The notes: a model not told the origin generated them from the sequence alone. A stretch of 64,000 bases of DNA from Achromobacter anxifer (GCF_903652925.1 NZ_CAHLAR010000017.1:50607-114606), one strand, 5' to 3'. Counted from the first letter of the stretch, positions 28,352 through 39,149 are shown. Numbers and translations are program-made.

Positions 28352-29238
28352 GCTTCTTCGGAGGAGCGGGGGGCTTGGGGTGCGGCGTTGCGCTTGACGC
28401 GCAGCCAGATGGCGCGGCGCGCGTCGCCGCGGGCCACTTCCAGGCGCAGGCCGTCGAACTCGGCGGTGTCGCCGCGGCGCGGGATGCGGCCCAGCTGTCC
28501 GCCCATCCAGCCGCCGACGCTGTCGTACTCGTCGTCGGGCAGTTGGCAGCCGAACACTTCATTGAAATGCGAGATGTCGGTGGCCGCCAGGACGCGCCAC
28601 TGGTTCTCGCCCTCGGGGAAGATCGAGTCTTCCTCGGTTTCGTCGAATTCGTCTTCGATGTCGCCAACGATCTGTTCCAGCACGTCTTCCATCGTGACCA
28701 GGCCGGAAATGCCGCCATGCTCATCGATGACGATGGCCTGGTGGTTGCGGCTGGCGCGGAACTCGTGCAGCAGCACGTTCAGGCGCTTGGATTCGGGAAT
28801 GAAGACGGCGGGCCGCACCAGGGTGCGCACTTCGATGCCGGGTTCCAGCATGCAGCGCAGCAGGTCCTTGGCCAGCAGGATGCCGATGATGTTGTCGCGG
28901 TCGCCTTCGTAGACGGGAAAGCGCGAGTGCGCGGTTTCGATGACGGAAGCGACCAGGTAGGGGATGGGCTGCGTGACGTCGAGCAGGTCCATGCGCGAAC
29001 GCGGGACCATGATGTCGCCCACGGTGCCTTCGGACACGGCGAGCGCGCCCTTGATCATCTTGTAGGACTCCGCGTCGAGCAGCTGGCGTTCGTGCGCGGC
29101 TTCCAGAACGGCCTTGATGCCTTCGCGGTCCTCGGGCTCGCGGCGCACGAGGGAAAGCAGGCGGTCTAGAAGGGATTTGGTGGCGGGTTTGGAGGAGCGA
29201 GCGGGAGTCGCTTCGGGAGCAGGGTAAGGGTCAGACAT
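28348..29238 (-). CDS. corC: CorC/HlyC-type CBS-domain protein (YbeX-like)
   Basis: A 296-residue protein. It has a short N-terminal helical region, a pair of CBS domains at about residues 60-195 ([34 protein letters not shown]), and a C-terminal CorC_HlyC domain. The family is linked to magnesium/cobalt efflux and, as YbeX, to ribosome and RNA metabolism near ybeY. The ATG at 29238 is chosen over a TTG five codons earlier; neither has a good Shine-Dalgarno sequence. Confidence 0.9.
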   Translation of the reverse strand: MSDPYPAPEATPARSSKPATKSLLDRLLSLVRREPEDREGIKAVLEAAHERQLLDAESYKMIKGALAVSEGTVGDIMVPRSRMDLLDVTQPIPYLVASVIETAHSRFPVYEGDRDNIIGILLAKDLLRCMLEPGIEVRTLVRPAVFIPESKRLNVLLHEFRASRNHQAIVIDEHGGISGLVTMEDVLEQIVGDIEDEFDETEEDSIFPEGENQWRVLAATDISHFNEVFGCQLPDDEYDSVGGWMGGQLGRIPRRGDTAEFDGLRLEVARGDARRAIWLRVKRNAAPQAPRSSEEA

Positions 29239-29374
29239 CGTCCGGGAGGACAAGTTATGGAGGAGCCAGCATAACCGATACTGGCCTGCAAATTGTAACG
29301 GCGGCCCCCAAAATGAGGGGAACCGCCGCCATCTGTGCCTTGCTGTACGTCATTTTCCGGCAATTTTTGCCGCC

Positions 29375-29444
29375 GGGCCGCCCCAAGGCAAAAAAGCGCC
29401 CCCGCGGGGGGCAGCAAGCGCCTAAGGCGCGCAGCGTGGGGGCC
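29375..29444 (+). repeat. dispersed GC-rich intergenic repeat, single copy
   Basis: The block GGGCCGCCCCAAGGC to GCGCAGCGTGGGGGCC matches, on the opposite strand, the tandem copies at 44227-44390: both carry GGCCGCCCCAAGG, an A-rich gap, AGCGCCCCC, CGGGGGGCAGCAAGC, and GCGCAGCGTG or a variant. It sits in the 229-bp gap between ybeY and corC, both minus strand, and may form a transcript hairpin there. Confidence 0.7.
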
Positions 29445-29482
29445 TATTTCTCAGGGTTGAGCCGGGGGCGCAAGCCGCGAAT

Positions 29483-29945
29483 TCAGGCTGCCACGTACGG
29501 ATCGGCGATGCGCATGGCCGCCAGCGTGGCGGTCTCCAGAGCTTCCATGCGCTTGGCGTCGCGGGCCTTGATGTGGTCGTAGCCCAGCGCGTGCAGCACG
29601 CCATGGATGGTGAGGTGGGCGGCGTGGTCCAGCAGCGCCTTGCGCTGTTCGCGGGCCTCGCGCACCAACACCGGCACGCACATGACGATGTCGCCGCGCG
29701 CCACGCCCAGCGGATCCACGCCGTATTCGAAGGTCAGCACGTTAGTGGCGTAGTCGCGGCCGCGGAAATCGCGGTTCAGGCGCCGGCCCTCGGCCGCGCC
29801 CACCAGTCGCAGGCTGAGTTCCGCGGCCGAGAACGTGACCAGCCCGTCCTCGGCGGCGCCGGCCAGCGCGCGTTCTGCCCAGCGGCGCAGGCGCCAGCGG
29901 GGGAGGCGGGCTTCCTCGACGCCGTACTGCACGGACAGGGACAGT

Positions 29946-29956
<11 letters not shown>
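29483..29956 (-). CDS. ybeY: endoribonuclease YbeY (rRNA maturation factor)
   Basis: A 157-residue zinc-dependent endoribonuclease involved in 16S rRNA 3'-end processing and ribosome quality control. The zinc site is HGVLHALGYDH, and LNRDFRGRDYATNVLTFEY is also typical. The ATG at 29956 lies 11 bp inside the phoH stop; an open extension further upstream overlaps phoH and is not used. Separated from corC by the 70-bp dispersed repeat. Confidence 0.95.
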
Positions 29957-30967
<1,011 letters not shown>

Positions 30968-30971
<4 letters not shown>

Positions 30972-32398
30972 TCGGCCTCTTGGGGTGCGCGGTCCACGTC
31001 GGCGACCCGGGCGCGCAGCGAGTTGGTGTGCGCTTCGGTGATGATGACGTCGACCATTTGTCCGATGAGCCGCGCGGGCGCGGCGAAGTTCACGATGCGG
31101 TTGTTCTCGGTGCGGCCCATCAGTTCGTTGGGGTCGCGGCGCGAGGGGCCTTCCACCAGCAGGCGCTGGCGCGTGCCGACCATGTTGCGGGCGATCGTGG
31201 CCGCCTGCTCGTTGATCAGCGCCTGCAGGCGTTGCAGGCGGCGCAGCTTCACGTCCTGCGGCGTGTCGTCGTGCAGGTCGGCGGCGGGCGTGCCCGGGCG
31301 GCGCGAATAGACGAACGAGAACGAGGTGTCGAAGCCGACGTCCTCGATCAGCTTCATGGTCTTTTCGAAATCTTCCTCGGTCTCGCCGGGGAAGCCCACG
31401 ATGAAGTCGGAGGACAGCGTCAGGTCGGGGCGCGCGGCGCGCAGGCGGCGCACCACGGACTTGAATTCCAGGGTGGTGTAGCCGCGCTTCATGGCGGCCA
31501 GCACGCGGTCGCTGCCGGCCTGCACCGGCAGGTGCAGGAAGGACACCAGCTTGGGCAGGCGGGCGTAGGCGTCCACCATGCGCTGGGTCATTTCCTTGGG
31601 GTGCGAGGTGGTGTAGCGGATGCGCTCGATGCCCGGGATCTCGTGCACGTATTCCAGCAGCATGGCGAAGTCGGCGATCTCGTCGCTGTCCGTCATGCGG
31701 CCGCGGTAGGCGTTGACGTTCTGGCCCAGCAGCGTCACTTCCTTCACGCCCTGGTCGGCCAGGTCGGCGACTTCGATCAGCACGTCCTCGAAGGGGCGCG
31801 AGACTTCCTCGCCGCGCGTGTAGGGCACGACGCAGAAGCTGCAGTACTTGCTACAGCCTTCCATGATGGAAACGAACGCCGTGGCGCCGTCCACGCGCGG
31901 CGGCGGCATGTTGTCGAACTTTTCGATCTCGGGGAAGCTGATGTCCACCTGCGAACGGCCTTCGTCGCGGCGGCGCTTGATCAGTTCCGGCAGGCGGTGC
32001 AGGGTCTGCGGGCCGAACACCACGTCCACGTAGGGCGCGCGCTTGACGATGGCCTCGCCTTCCTGGCTGGCCACGCAGCCGCCCACGCCGATCACCAGGT
32101 TGGGATTGGTCTTCTTCAGGTGCTGCACGCGGCCCAGGTCCGAGAACACCTTCTCCTGCGCCTTTTCGCGCACCGAACAGGTGTTGAACAGGATGACGTC
32201 GGCGTCCTCGGGGTTGTCGGTCAGCTCCAGGCCCTGGTCGCCGCGTAGCACGTCGGCCATCTTGTCCGAGTCGTACTCGTTCATCTGGCAGCCGAAGGTG
32301 CGGATGTACAGCTTGCGGGGGGAGCCGGCTTCGGCGGAGAGGGCGGCGCTGGCGCCGTCGTGCGCGGCGTCGGCGCGCTTGAGGGTGGTTTCTTGCAT
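30968..32398 (-). CDS. miaB: tRNA-2-methylthio-N6-dimethylallyladenosine synthase
   Basis: A 476-residue methylthiotransferase modifying A37 of tRNAs that read UNN codons. The N-terminal UPF0004 domain has [22 protein letters not shown] and GVGGCVASQ (three cluster cysteines). The radical SAM site is [16 protein letters not shown], and a TRAM domain ends the protein. First gene of the miaB-phoH-ybeY-corC-lnt series, divergent from the PAP2 gene. Confidence 0.97.
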
Positions 32399-32567
32399 GA
32401 TGGTCGCCGTGACGGGTGTAGATCCCGGGGGCAGAAAGGTAGGAAAGGCCGAATTTTAACCCTTGCCCGAATTTGCTTCTTGGTCTGGCGCGCCTGGGCC
32501 GTTACGATAGCGTGCTGGCCTGCTTCCAGAGGCCAGGAACCCTTCTCATTCCCCCGTAGCGGTACCG

Positions 32568-33332
32568 ATGAACACCAATCCCCTGACGCCCTCGGCGGCC
32601 GCTCCTGTCAATGACGCCGCGGCGGGCCATGCCGAGACCGAACAGTTCCGCAACCCGTTTTCGCCGCTGACCTGGGTGCTGCTGGGTTGCGCCCTGGCCC
32701 TGGCCGCCGGCGCCTGCGCGCTGTGGGTGGACCTGCCGCTGGCGGTGTGGATCAAGCAGTCGGTGTCCGAAGGCGTGAACGAATCCTTTGAATGGATCGG
32801 CGAACTCGGCGAAAGCGGCCCCTATATCGGCGTGGCGCTGGCCTTCTACGTGATAGGGCTGGTCGGCCTGGCGCGCGGCTGGCGCAACCCCGTGCGCATG
32901 AGCTACGCCAGCATGGCGCGCGGCAGCTTGCTGATGCTCTCGACCATGGCGGTCGGCGGGCTGGTGGTGCTGCTGCTCAAGCGCTCGGTGGCGCGGGCGC
33001 GTCCCGAACTGTTCTTCGAAAAAGGCATCTACGGGCTGGGCGAGAGCTTCTCCCGGGTGCAGCTCTACAACTCGTTCCCGTCCAGCCACACCTACGCCGC
33101 CTTCTCGGTGGCGGTGGTGCTGGGCATCCTGGCGCCGCGCTGGCGCTGCGTCTTCCTGCTGCTGGCAGCGTTGGTGGCCATGAGCCGGCTGGTCAACCTG
33201 GACCACTACCTGTCCGACGTGATGACGGCCGCGGGCATCGCGGTGCTGGTCGGCCACGTGCTGGCGCCGCGCGTGCTCGGCAGCGGCTACCAATGGCCCC
33301 TGTGCGCCCCGTGGCGCTGGTGGAAGAAGTAG
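32568..33332 (+). CDS. PAP2-family membrane phosphatase
   Basis: A 254-residue membrane protein with about six helices. The three acid-phosphatase motifs are present: KRSVARARP, PSSHTYA and SRLVNLDHYLSD, the last with the phosphohistidine-active His. Such proteins dephosphorylate lipid phosphates such as undecaprenyl pyrophosphate or phosphatidate on the periplasmic side. Which one acts here is unknown. Single gene, convergent with the AlaX gene; a short GGGCGCG / CGCGCCC stem at 33347-33363 lies between. Confidence 0.9.
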   Translation: MNTNPLTPSAAAPVNDAAAGHAETEQFRNPFSPLTWVLLGCALALAAGACALWVDLPLAVWIKQSVSEGVNESFEWIGELGESGPYIGVALAFYVIGLVGLARGWRNPVRMSYASMARGSLLMLSTMAVGGLVVLLLKRSVARARPELFFEKGIYGLGESFSRVQLYNSFPSSHTYAAFSVAVVLGILAPRWRCVFLLLAALVAMSRLVNLDHYLSDVMTAAGIAVLVGHVLAPRVLGSGYQWPLCAPWRWWKK

Positions 33333-33388
33333 GCTTGCCGCCAGCAGGGCGCGCGCCGCGCCCGGCATGAGCGGCCGCCGCACGGGCC

Positions 33389-34099
33389 TTACGCGAAGTT
33401 CACGACCACGCGCCGGTTGGTGCGGCTCTTCTTTTCGATCTTGGTGACGGCCACCGCGCCGATCTCGCCCGTGTTGGCCACATGCGTGCCGCCGCAGGGC
33501 TGGCGGTCCACGCCCGGGATTTCGACGATGCGTATGCTGGCCGTGCCCGCGGGAGGCGCGGCCCCGATGGTGCGCACCAGGTCGGGTTCCGCCGCCAGTT
33601 GTTCGGGCGTGATGCAGTTGATGCTGACATCCGTGCGGGCGTCGATCAGCGCGTTCAGCCGTTCGCTCAGGTCGGCCTTGTCCAGCGTGGACTCGGGCAG
33701 GTCGAAGTCGATGCGGGCGGAGTCCGGCGAGATATTGCAACCCGTCACCGGCGCGGGCACCAGCGAACCCAGCAGGTGCAGACAGGTGTGCAGGCGCATG
33801 AGCCGGTGACGGCGCGGCCAGTCTATGGCCACCGAGACGCGCTCGCCCACCTGCGGAGCGGTCTCGCCTTCCAGCACGTGCAGGATGCGTTGGCGGTCGT
33901 CGGCGTAGACGGTGTCGGCCAGCACCAACTGGCGGCCGTCGGCCAGCGTCAGCGTGCCGCTGTCGCCCGCCTGTCTGCCGCTGCGGGCGTAGCAGACGGT
34001 CTCGTCCAGTTCGACGCCCTCGGGGCCGACTGCGATCACGGTGGCATCGCACCGGTCCAGGTAGGGGTCTTCGTCGAAGCGCTTGCGGGTGGAAGGCAT
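33389..34099 (-). CDS. AlaX-type alanyl-tRNA editing protein
   Basis: A 236-residue stand-alone relative of the AlaRS editing domain, which hydrolyses Ser- or Gly-tRNA(Ala). The zinc-site motifs HTCLHLLG (H-x3-H) and CGGTHVANTGEIG are both present, and the N-terminal part resembles AlaX-M/L proteins (VCYARSGRQAGDSG). No aminoacylation domain is attached. GGAG precedes the ATG. Confidence 0.9.
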   Translation of the reverse strand: MPSTRKRFDEDPYLDRCDATVIAVGPEGVELDETVCYARSGRQAGDSGTLTLADGRQLVLADTVYADDRQRILHVLEGETAPQVGERVSVAIDWPRRHRLMRLHTCLHLLGSLVPAPVTGCNISPDSARIDFDLPESTLDKADLSERLNALIDARTDVSINCITPEQLAAEPDLVRTIGAAPPAGTASIRIVEIPGVDRQPCGGTHVANTGEIGAVAVTKIEKKSRTNRRVVVNFA

Positions 34100-34168
34100 G
34101 TAAGGGTCTCCGGATGTTCTGGTGTTTTCTTGGTTTGTTCCTGGCCAGTTCTGGCAGGACGGCGGGGG

Positions 34169-34241
34169 CAGGCCAGGATCTTCAGGCCGCCGGCCGTTTC
34201 CATCTCAGGCCAGGGTCTTCAGGCCGTTGGCCGTTTCCATC
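34169..34241. repeat. 37-bp tandem duplication at the 3' end of the VOC gene
   Basis: Copy 1 (34169-34205) and copy 2 (34206-34242) differ at a few bases only; both read CAGGCCAG(G)RTCTTCAGGCC and on to GGCCGTTTCCATC. Copy 2 encodes the last codons of the minus-strand gene (METANGLKTLA plus stop); copy 1 lies just after its stop and would encode nearly the same tail in another frame. Confidence 0.75.
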
Positions 34242-34882
34242 AGCGCGCTCAGGCGCGGCGGACCGTCGGCCTGCTCCAGCTGGATCAGGTGGTCGGCGCC
34301 CAGCCATGCCAGGCCCTGGCGCAGCAGCCCGGCCTGGGAATGGCTGCCCGACAGTTGCTTGAGGACGAGGTCCTGGCGCGGCAGGCTGACGCCGGGATAG
34401 TCCGCCACGTCCCACTGGATCAGCGTGGGCAGCAGCCCGTCGCCGGCGGCGTGGCCGGCCTCGCGCCAGGCGGGCAGGCTGCCGTCGTCCGGCACCGTCA
34501 GCCGCCAGCGCAGGCTGCCGCGCTCCATGGGGATGGCGGGAGGGATGCGGGCAGGATGCTCGGCCTGCATGCGGGTAAGGTCCAGCGGCGCCTCGACCCG
34601 GGCTGCCCAATGGGCCAGGTAGGGCCCTTGGGCCAGCCGCTCGCGCACCGCTTCCTGATCCAGCCCAAACCAGCGCGGCCGCGCTGGCGCAGGGGCTTGC
34701 GGATCGATGGCGATGACTTCCAGGTAGATGCCGCCGGCCATGCCAAGCACGCGGTTGTGCGTGCCCATGCGGGGATGGACGCCGCCGCCCGCGGGCGCGA
34801 TGCCGAGCATCCTGGCGACGTACTCAGTGCCGCTGTCCAGATCGGCGGCGGCGATGACGAGGTGATCGATGGCGAGTTTCAT
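34205..34882 (-). CDS. VOC / glyoxalase-like domain protein
   Basis: A 225-residue protein starting MKLAIDHLVIAAADLDSG, characteristic of the glyoxalase-like (glyoxalase_3) domain. THNRVLGMAGGIYLEVIAID follows. Members bind a metal and small substrates, but the reaction is not predictable. The start at 34882 fits the family; the Shine-Dalgarno sequence is weak. Its final codons are duplicated directly downstream. Confidence 0.85.
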   Translation of the reverse strand: MKLAIDHLVIAAADLDSGTEYVARMLGIAPAGGGVHPRMGTHNRVLGMAGGIYLEVIAIDPQAPAPARPRWFGLDQEAVRERLAQGPYLAHWAARVEAPLDLTRMQAEHPARIPPAIPMERGSLRWRLTVPDDGSLPAWREAGHAAGDGLLPTLIQWDVADYPGVSLPRQDLVLKQLSGSHSQAGLLRQGLAWLGADHLIQLEQADGPPRLSALMETANGLKTLA

Positions 34883-35015
34883 GGTGGGACTATGGTAGCG
34901 AATCCGCGGGGATCCGTACCCGTACACCGCAACGGCGGCATGCTGTACAGTGCCCGCGCCCGGCCTTGCATGCCGGCGCATCGGCCCGAGCGGCCCACGC
35001 AGGGGATATCGTCAC

Positions 35016-35363
35016 ATGGCTTTTTATCTTTTCGCAGCGCTGTTCGCAGTCAGCTTGACGGCCGTACTGGCGGCCAGCGCCGTGTATTGGCTGCGATCGG
35101 GTCTGGCGGCCAGGGAAACCAGGCGCTGGCTCTACGCCACAGCCTGCGTCCTGCTTTCATACTTGATCGGGCTTGGGCTGATCTGCCATGACCCGTATTT
35201 CGACGACAACGGGCTGCCGGAATTCATCCCGTGGCGGTTCCGCTGGGCATGGGCCTGGATCTACGCGGGCTTGCTGCAGTTCGCCGTTGTACCCTGCGGG
35301 TTCGCACTGCGCGCGGCGCTGCGGTTCCTGGCCGCACTGAAGGCGGCCAGCGCCGCGCAATGA
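35016..35363 (+). CDS. small membrane protein of unknown function
   Basis: A 115-residue protein with three likely membrane helices (AFYLFAALFAVSLTAVLAA, YATACVLLSYLIGLGLI, WAWIYAGLLQFAVVPCGFA). AGGGGAT precedes the ATG at 35016. The family is not recognised. It stands between the VOC gene (divergent) and a secreted protein gene. Confidence 0.65.
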   Translation: MAFYLFAALFAVSLTAVLAASAVYWLRSGLAARETRRWLYATACVLLSYLIGLGLICHDPYFDDNGLPEFIPWRFRWAWAWIYAGLLQFAVVPCGFALRAALRFLAALKAASAAQ

Positions 35364-35560
35364 AATGGCAGGCGTGAAACCTTGTAGCAAGACGGCGCCG
35401 GCGCTGGAGATCACCTCGGGAAGAAGCCGCGTGGCCGAGCCCCTATGGTTTCATCCTGCGCTTTGAAGTCTGCTTTCTTGCGGTTTGCCAAATCCGGAAG
35501 GCTTCGACTATCGTGCAAGCCAGCAAATGCACTAGGGATGGCGGCGCTGCGCCAGTGAAT

Positions 35561-36103
35561 ATGATGAATTCAACTCGGTGTAGAGGCCTGCTGGCGTTGC
35601 GCATCATGCCTTCTGCTTTGTTGGCCGCCGCGTGCCTGCTTCCGTCACACGTCCTGGCCCAGACGAACCGCTCTGGCGGACATGCCTGGCAGGGGCAGAT
35701 GCACTGCGGTGTCGGCTGGTCCGATCCTGCGGACCATTCCCGCACGTGGACCTTTGAAGTCGCGAGCGACACCACGAACCTGAGGCTCCGAATCGTCGAT
35801 CAACGTGCCCAGGGCGACCCGGCTCCTCTGGCCGATGGCGAAACGCGCACGCTGACGCCACGCAGGGCAAGGCTGGAAATCGCCGGATTGGGCGCGAGCG
35901 ACATCGAGGTGGATAGCCTGCCGATGAGCGGCGGCAAGGTTCTGCACGAGGCCGTTCTAGGCCATGTCGAGGCGCTTGATGCCTTGCCAGATCGGTTCAC
36001 GATCTCCCTGGCAATCGATGGGGCGGCGTCACGCAGACTGGAATTCGCCGATTTCGTCGCAGCGCGCGCTTACCTCAAGCGTTGCCTCTCTCCTGGCAGC
36101 TGA
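35561..36103 (+). CDS. secreted protein of unknown function
   Basis: A 180-residue protein with a signal peptide of about 35 residues ending PSHVLAQ. The mature part is rich in beta-type sequence, with two cysteines (QMHCGVGW and LKRCLSPG) that may pair. ATG at 35561 is chosen because it gives a compact signal peptide; a GTG at 35513 is possible. There is no good Shine-Dalgarno sequence, and codon use is less GC-biased than in the neighbours. Family unknown. Confidence 0.6.
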   Translation: MMNSTRCRGLLALRIMPSALLAAACLLPSHVLAQTNRSGGHAWQGQMHCGVGWSDPADHSRTWTFEVASDTTNLRLRIVDQRAQGDPAPLADGETRTLTPRRARLEIAGLGASDIEVDSLPMSGGKVLHEAVLGHVEALDALPDRFTISLAIDGAASRRLEFADFVAARAYLKRCLSPGS

Positions 36104-36123
36104 ACGAAGCTCGCGCTGGAATA

Positions 36124-36154
36124 AAAAAACCCGCCGCGATGCGACGGGTTTTTT
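36124..36154. terminator. bidirectional terminator between the secreted protein gene and secF
   Basis: AAAAAACCCG-C-CGC (36124-36137) pairs with GCG-A-CGGGTTTTTT (36141-36154) over a GAT loop with one mismatch. A tract on one side and T tract on the other let it serve both converging genes. Confidence 0.85.
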
Positions 36155-36170
36155 ACGTGAAGGGCAACGA

Positions 36171-37106
36171 TCAGGCGGCTTCGCCTTCCTCGCCTTCCTT
36201 CTTGACCGGCTTGATCAGGTCTTCGCGCTTGACGCCCATCCACATGGCCAGCGCGGCGGCAACGAACACCGACGAATAGATGCCGAACCAGATGCCGATG
36301 GTCAGGGCCATGGCGAAGTAGTGCAGGGTGGGGCCGCCGAAGAACAGCATGGCCAGCACCATCATCTGCGTGGAACCGTGGGTGATGATGGTCCGCGAAA
36401 TGGTCTGCGTGATGGCGCTGTTGATGACTTCGTGCACATCCGCCTTGCGGTACTTGCGGAAGTTCTCGCGGATCCGGTCCATGATGACCACGGATTCGTT
36501 CACGGAGTAGCCCAGCACGGCCAGCACGCCCGCCAGCACCGACAGCGAGAATTCCCACTGGAAGAAGGCGAAGAAGCCCAGGATGATCACCACGTCGTGC
36601 AGGTTGGCGATCACGCCGGCGACGGCGAACTTCCATTCGAAGCGGAAGCCCAGGTACACCATGATGCCGATGACCACGACCAGCAGGGCCATCAGGCCGT
36701 TGTGCAGCAGTTCCTGGCCCACTTGCGGGCCCACGAATTCCACGCGGCGCAGTTCGACGCCGGAATCGGCGGTCTTGAGCGCGGCCATGACGGTTTCGCT
36801 CTGGGTGGCCGAGGTCTGGCCTTCCTGCAGCGGCAGGCGGATCATGACGTCGTGCGAGGTGCCGAAGTTCTGCACCTGGAAGTCGGTGTAGCCCAGCTTG
36901 GAGACCACGCCGCGCACGTTTTCAAGCTGCGCCGTCTGGGCGTAGTTGACTTCCATGACCGTGCCGCCGGTGAATTCGATCGACAGGTGGAAGCCGCGCG
37001 TGAGGATGAAGAAGACAGCCGCCACGAAGGTGACGAGGCTGATGATGTTCAGCACCAGCGCGTGGCGCATGAACGGGATGGTGCGGTGAATACGGAAAAA
37101 TTCCAT
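36171..37106 (-). CDS. secF: protein translocase subunit SecF
   Basis: A 311-residue inner-membrane protein with six helices, partner of SecD in proton-driven protein translocation. The first periplasmic loop contains TRGFHLSIEFTGGTVMEV, and the later VLAVLGYSVNESVVIMDRI segment is the typical TM4-5 region of SecF. It lies 53 bp after secD. AAGGCGAAAA precedes the ATG. Confidence 0.97.
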   Translation of the reverse strand: MEFFRIHRTIPFMRHALVLNIISLVTFVAAVFFILTRGFHLSIEFTGGTVMEVNYAQTAQLENVRGVVSKLGYTDFQVQNFGTSHDVMIRLPLQEGQTSATQSETVMAALKTADSGVELRRVEFVGPQVGQELLHNGLMALLVVVIGIMVYLGFRFEWKFAVAGVIANLHDVVIILGFFAFFQWEFSLSVLAGVLAVLGYSVNESVVIMDRIRENFRKYRKADVHEVINSAITQTISRTIITHGSTQMMVLAMLFFGGPTLHYFAMALTIGIWFGIYSSVFVAAALAMWMGVKREDLIKPVKKEGEEGEAA

Positions 37107-37159
37107 TTTTCGCCTTAGGCTTTATCTGTGGCGGGCGGCCGGGCCGCCCGCGCTCAAGT

Positions 37160-39040
37160 TCAGTTGGTCTTCGGTTTCCAGACTTCACCGATGGAGATCG
37201 ACGTGAGCTTCTTCTTGCGGCCGTACCAGAGGTTGGCCAGCGCGCGCACGCCCACCACCGACGAGAACATCGAGGTCAGGATGCCCAGGCAGTGCACCAC
37301 GGCGAAGCCGCGGATCGGACCGGAGCCGAAGGCCAGCAGCGCCAGGCCCACGATCAGCGTGGTCAGGTTGGAGTCCAGGATGGTGCCCCAGGCGCGCTCG
37401 AAGCCATGATGGATGGCCTGCTGCGGACTGGCGCCCGCGCGCAGTTCCTCGCGTATCCGCTCGTTGATCAGCACGTTCGAGTCGATGGCCATGCCCAGCG
37501 TCAGCGCGATGGCCGCGATGCCTGGCAGCGTCAGCGTGGCCTGCAGCATGGACAGCAGCGCCAGCAGCAGCAGGACGTTGAACGTCAGGCCGATGGTGGA
37601 GAACACGCCGAACAGGTGGTAGTACAGGATGATGAACGCGGCGATGGCCAGGAAGCCGTACAGCGTCGAATAGAAGCCCTTGGCGATGTTGTCCGCGCCC
37701 AGGCTCGGGCCGATGGTGCGTTCCTCGATGATGGACATGGGCGCGGCGAGGGCGCCGGCGCGCAGCAGCAGCGCGGTGTCGGCGGCTTCCTCGGAGCTCA
37801 TGCTGCCCGAGATCTGCACCTGGCCGCCGGCGATTTCGCTGCGGATGACCGGCGCCGTGACTACTTCGCCCTTGCCGTTCTCGAACAGCAGGATGGCCAT
37901 GCGCTTGCCGACGTTGTCACGGGTGACGTCGCGGAAGATGCGGGCGCCCTTGGAGTCCAGCGTCAGGTGGACGGCGGCCTGCTGGGTCTGCGAGTCGCGG
38001 CCGGGCTGGGCGTCCTGCAGGTTTTCGCCGGTCAGGATGACCTGGCGGCGGACCAGGATGGGACGGCCGTCGCGATCGTTGTAGCGTTCAAGGCCGAAGG
38101 GCACGCTGCCGCCCAGCAGCGCGGCTTGCGCGGCGGGGGAGTCGTCGACCATGCGGATTTCCAGCGTGGCGGTGCGGCCCAGCAGTTCCTTGGCCTTGGC
38201 CACGTCCTGCACGCCAGGCAGCTGCACCACGATGCGGTCGGCGCCCTGTTGCTGGATGACCGGTTCGGCCACGCCCAGCTCGTTGATGCGGTTGTGCAGG
38301 GTGTTGATGTTCTGCTTCAGCGCGGAATCCTGCACGCGGGTGACGGCGGCGGGGTTCAGGGAGGCCATCAGCAGCTGCTTGCCGTTTTCTTCGCGTTCGG
38401 TGAATTCCAGGTCGGGCAGGCGGCTGCGCAGGGTGGAGATGGCGCGGTCGCGGTCGTCGGAATTGGCGAAGGTGGCGGCGATGGCCATGCCCGAACGTTC
38501 GACGCCGGCCACGTTGACCTTCTGGTCGCGCAGCACCGAGCGCACGTCGGCGGCCAGGGAGTCATAGCGGGCGGTCAGGGCGCCCTGCATGTCCACTTGC
38601 AGCAGGAAGTGCACGCCGCCGCGCAGGTCCAGGCCCAGGTACATCGGCTTGGGCGCGAACCAGCCCATGGCGCGCATCCAGGGGGGCGAGGCGGGCAGCA
38701 GGTTCAGCGCGACCGTGTAGTGGGGGTCGCCGGCGACGGTGTTAAGGGATTTGTCGATGAGGTCGCGCGCCTGCAGTTGCAGGTCGGTCGACGCGAAGCG
38801 GGCGCGCACGGTGCCGAGCGTGCCGTTCAGTTCGTAGTAGGCCCCGTCGTTGGGGATCTTGGCGTCGGTCAGGATCTGATCGACCCGGCTCAGCAGGGCG
38901 GGATCGACCTTGATCGTGGCCTTGGCGCTGGAAACCTGGACGGCAGGCGATTCGCCGTAGAAGTTGGGAAGCGTGTACAGCAGGCCGATGATGACCGCGA
39001 CCAGGACCGTAATGTACTTCCAGAGGGGATAGCGGTTCAT
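37160..39040 (-). CDS. secD: protein translocase subunit SecD
   Basis: A 626-residue inner-membrane protein with an N-terminal helix, the large periplasmic P1 domain and five further helices. YLGLDLRGGVHFLLQVDM (D1 region) and LTLGMAIDSNVLINERIREE (D5/D6 region, with the functional aspartate) are conserved marks. Part of the yajC-secD-secF operon, with a hairpin between yajC and secD. Confidence 0.97.
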   Translation of the reverse strand: MNRYPLWKYITVLVAVIIGLLYTLPNFYGESPAVQVSSAKATIKVDPALLSRVDQILTDAKIPNDGAYYELNGTLGTVRARFASTDLQLQARDLIDKSLNTVAGDPHYTVALNLLPASPPWMRAMGWFAPKPMYLGLDLRGGVHFLLQVDMQGALTARYDSLAADVRSVLRDQKVNVAGVERSGMAIAATFANSDDRDRAISTLRSRLPDLEFTEREENGKQLLMASLNPAAVTRVQDSALKQNINTLHNRINELGVAEPVIQQQGADRIVVQLPGVQDVAKAKELLGRTATLEIRMVDDSPAAQAALLGGSVPFGLERYNDRDGRPILVRRQVILTGENLQDAQPGRDSQTQQAAVHLTLDSKGARIFRDVTRDNVGKRMAILLFENGKGEVVTAPVIRSEIAGGQVQISGSMSSEEAADTALLLRAGALAAPMSIIEERTIGPSLGADNIAKGFYSTLYGFLAIAAFIILYYHLFGVFSTIGLTFNVLLLLALLSMLQATLTLPGIAAIALTLGMAIDSNVLINERIREELRAGASPQQAIHHGFERAWGTILDSNLTTLIVGLALLAFGSGPIRGFAVVHCLGILTSMFSSVVGVRALANLWYGRKKKLTSISIGEVWKPKTN

Positions 39041-39117
39041 TGCCGGCTACTTCATGTAAAAGTGATGAAAGGGCCGCCCGGGCGGCGAGCGCGGCGGGCG
39101 GCGGCAGGGCCATCAAG

Positions 39118-39143
39118 CACAAGAGCCCGATGGGGCTCCTGTG
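39118..39143 (-). other. hairpin between yajC and secD
   Basis: CACAAGAGCCC (39118-39128) and GGGCTCCTGTG (39133-39143) form an 11-bp stem with one mismatch and a GATG loop. No U tract follows on the minus strand. It may set relative expression by processing or partial termination inside the operon. Confidence 0.4.
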
Positions 39144-39149
39144 GGACGC

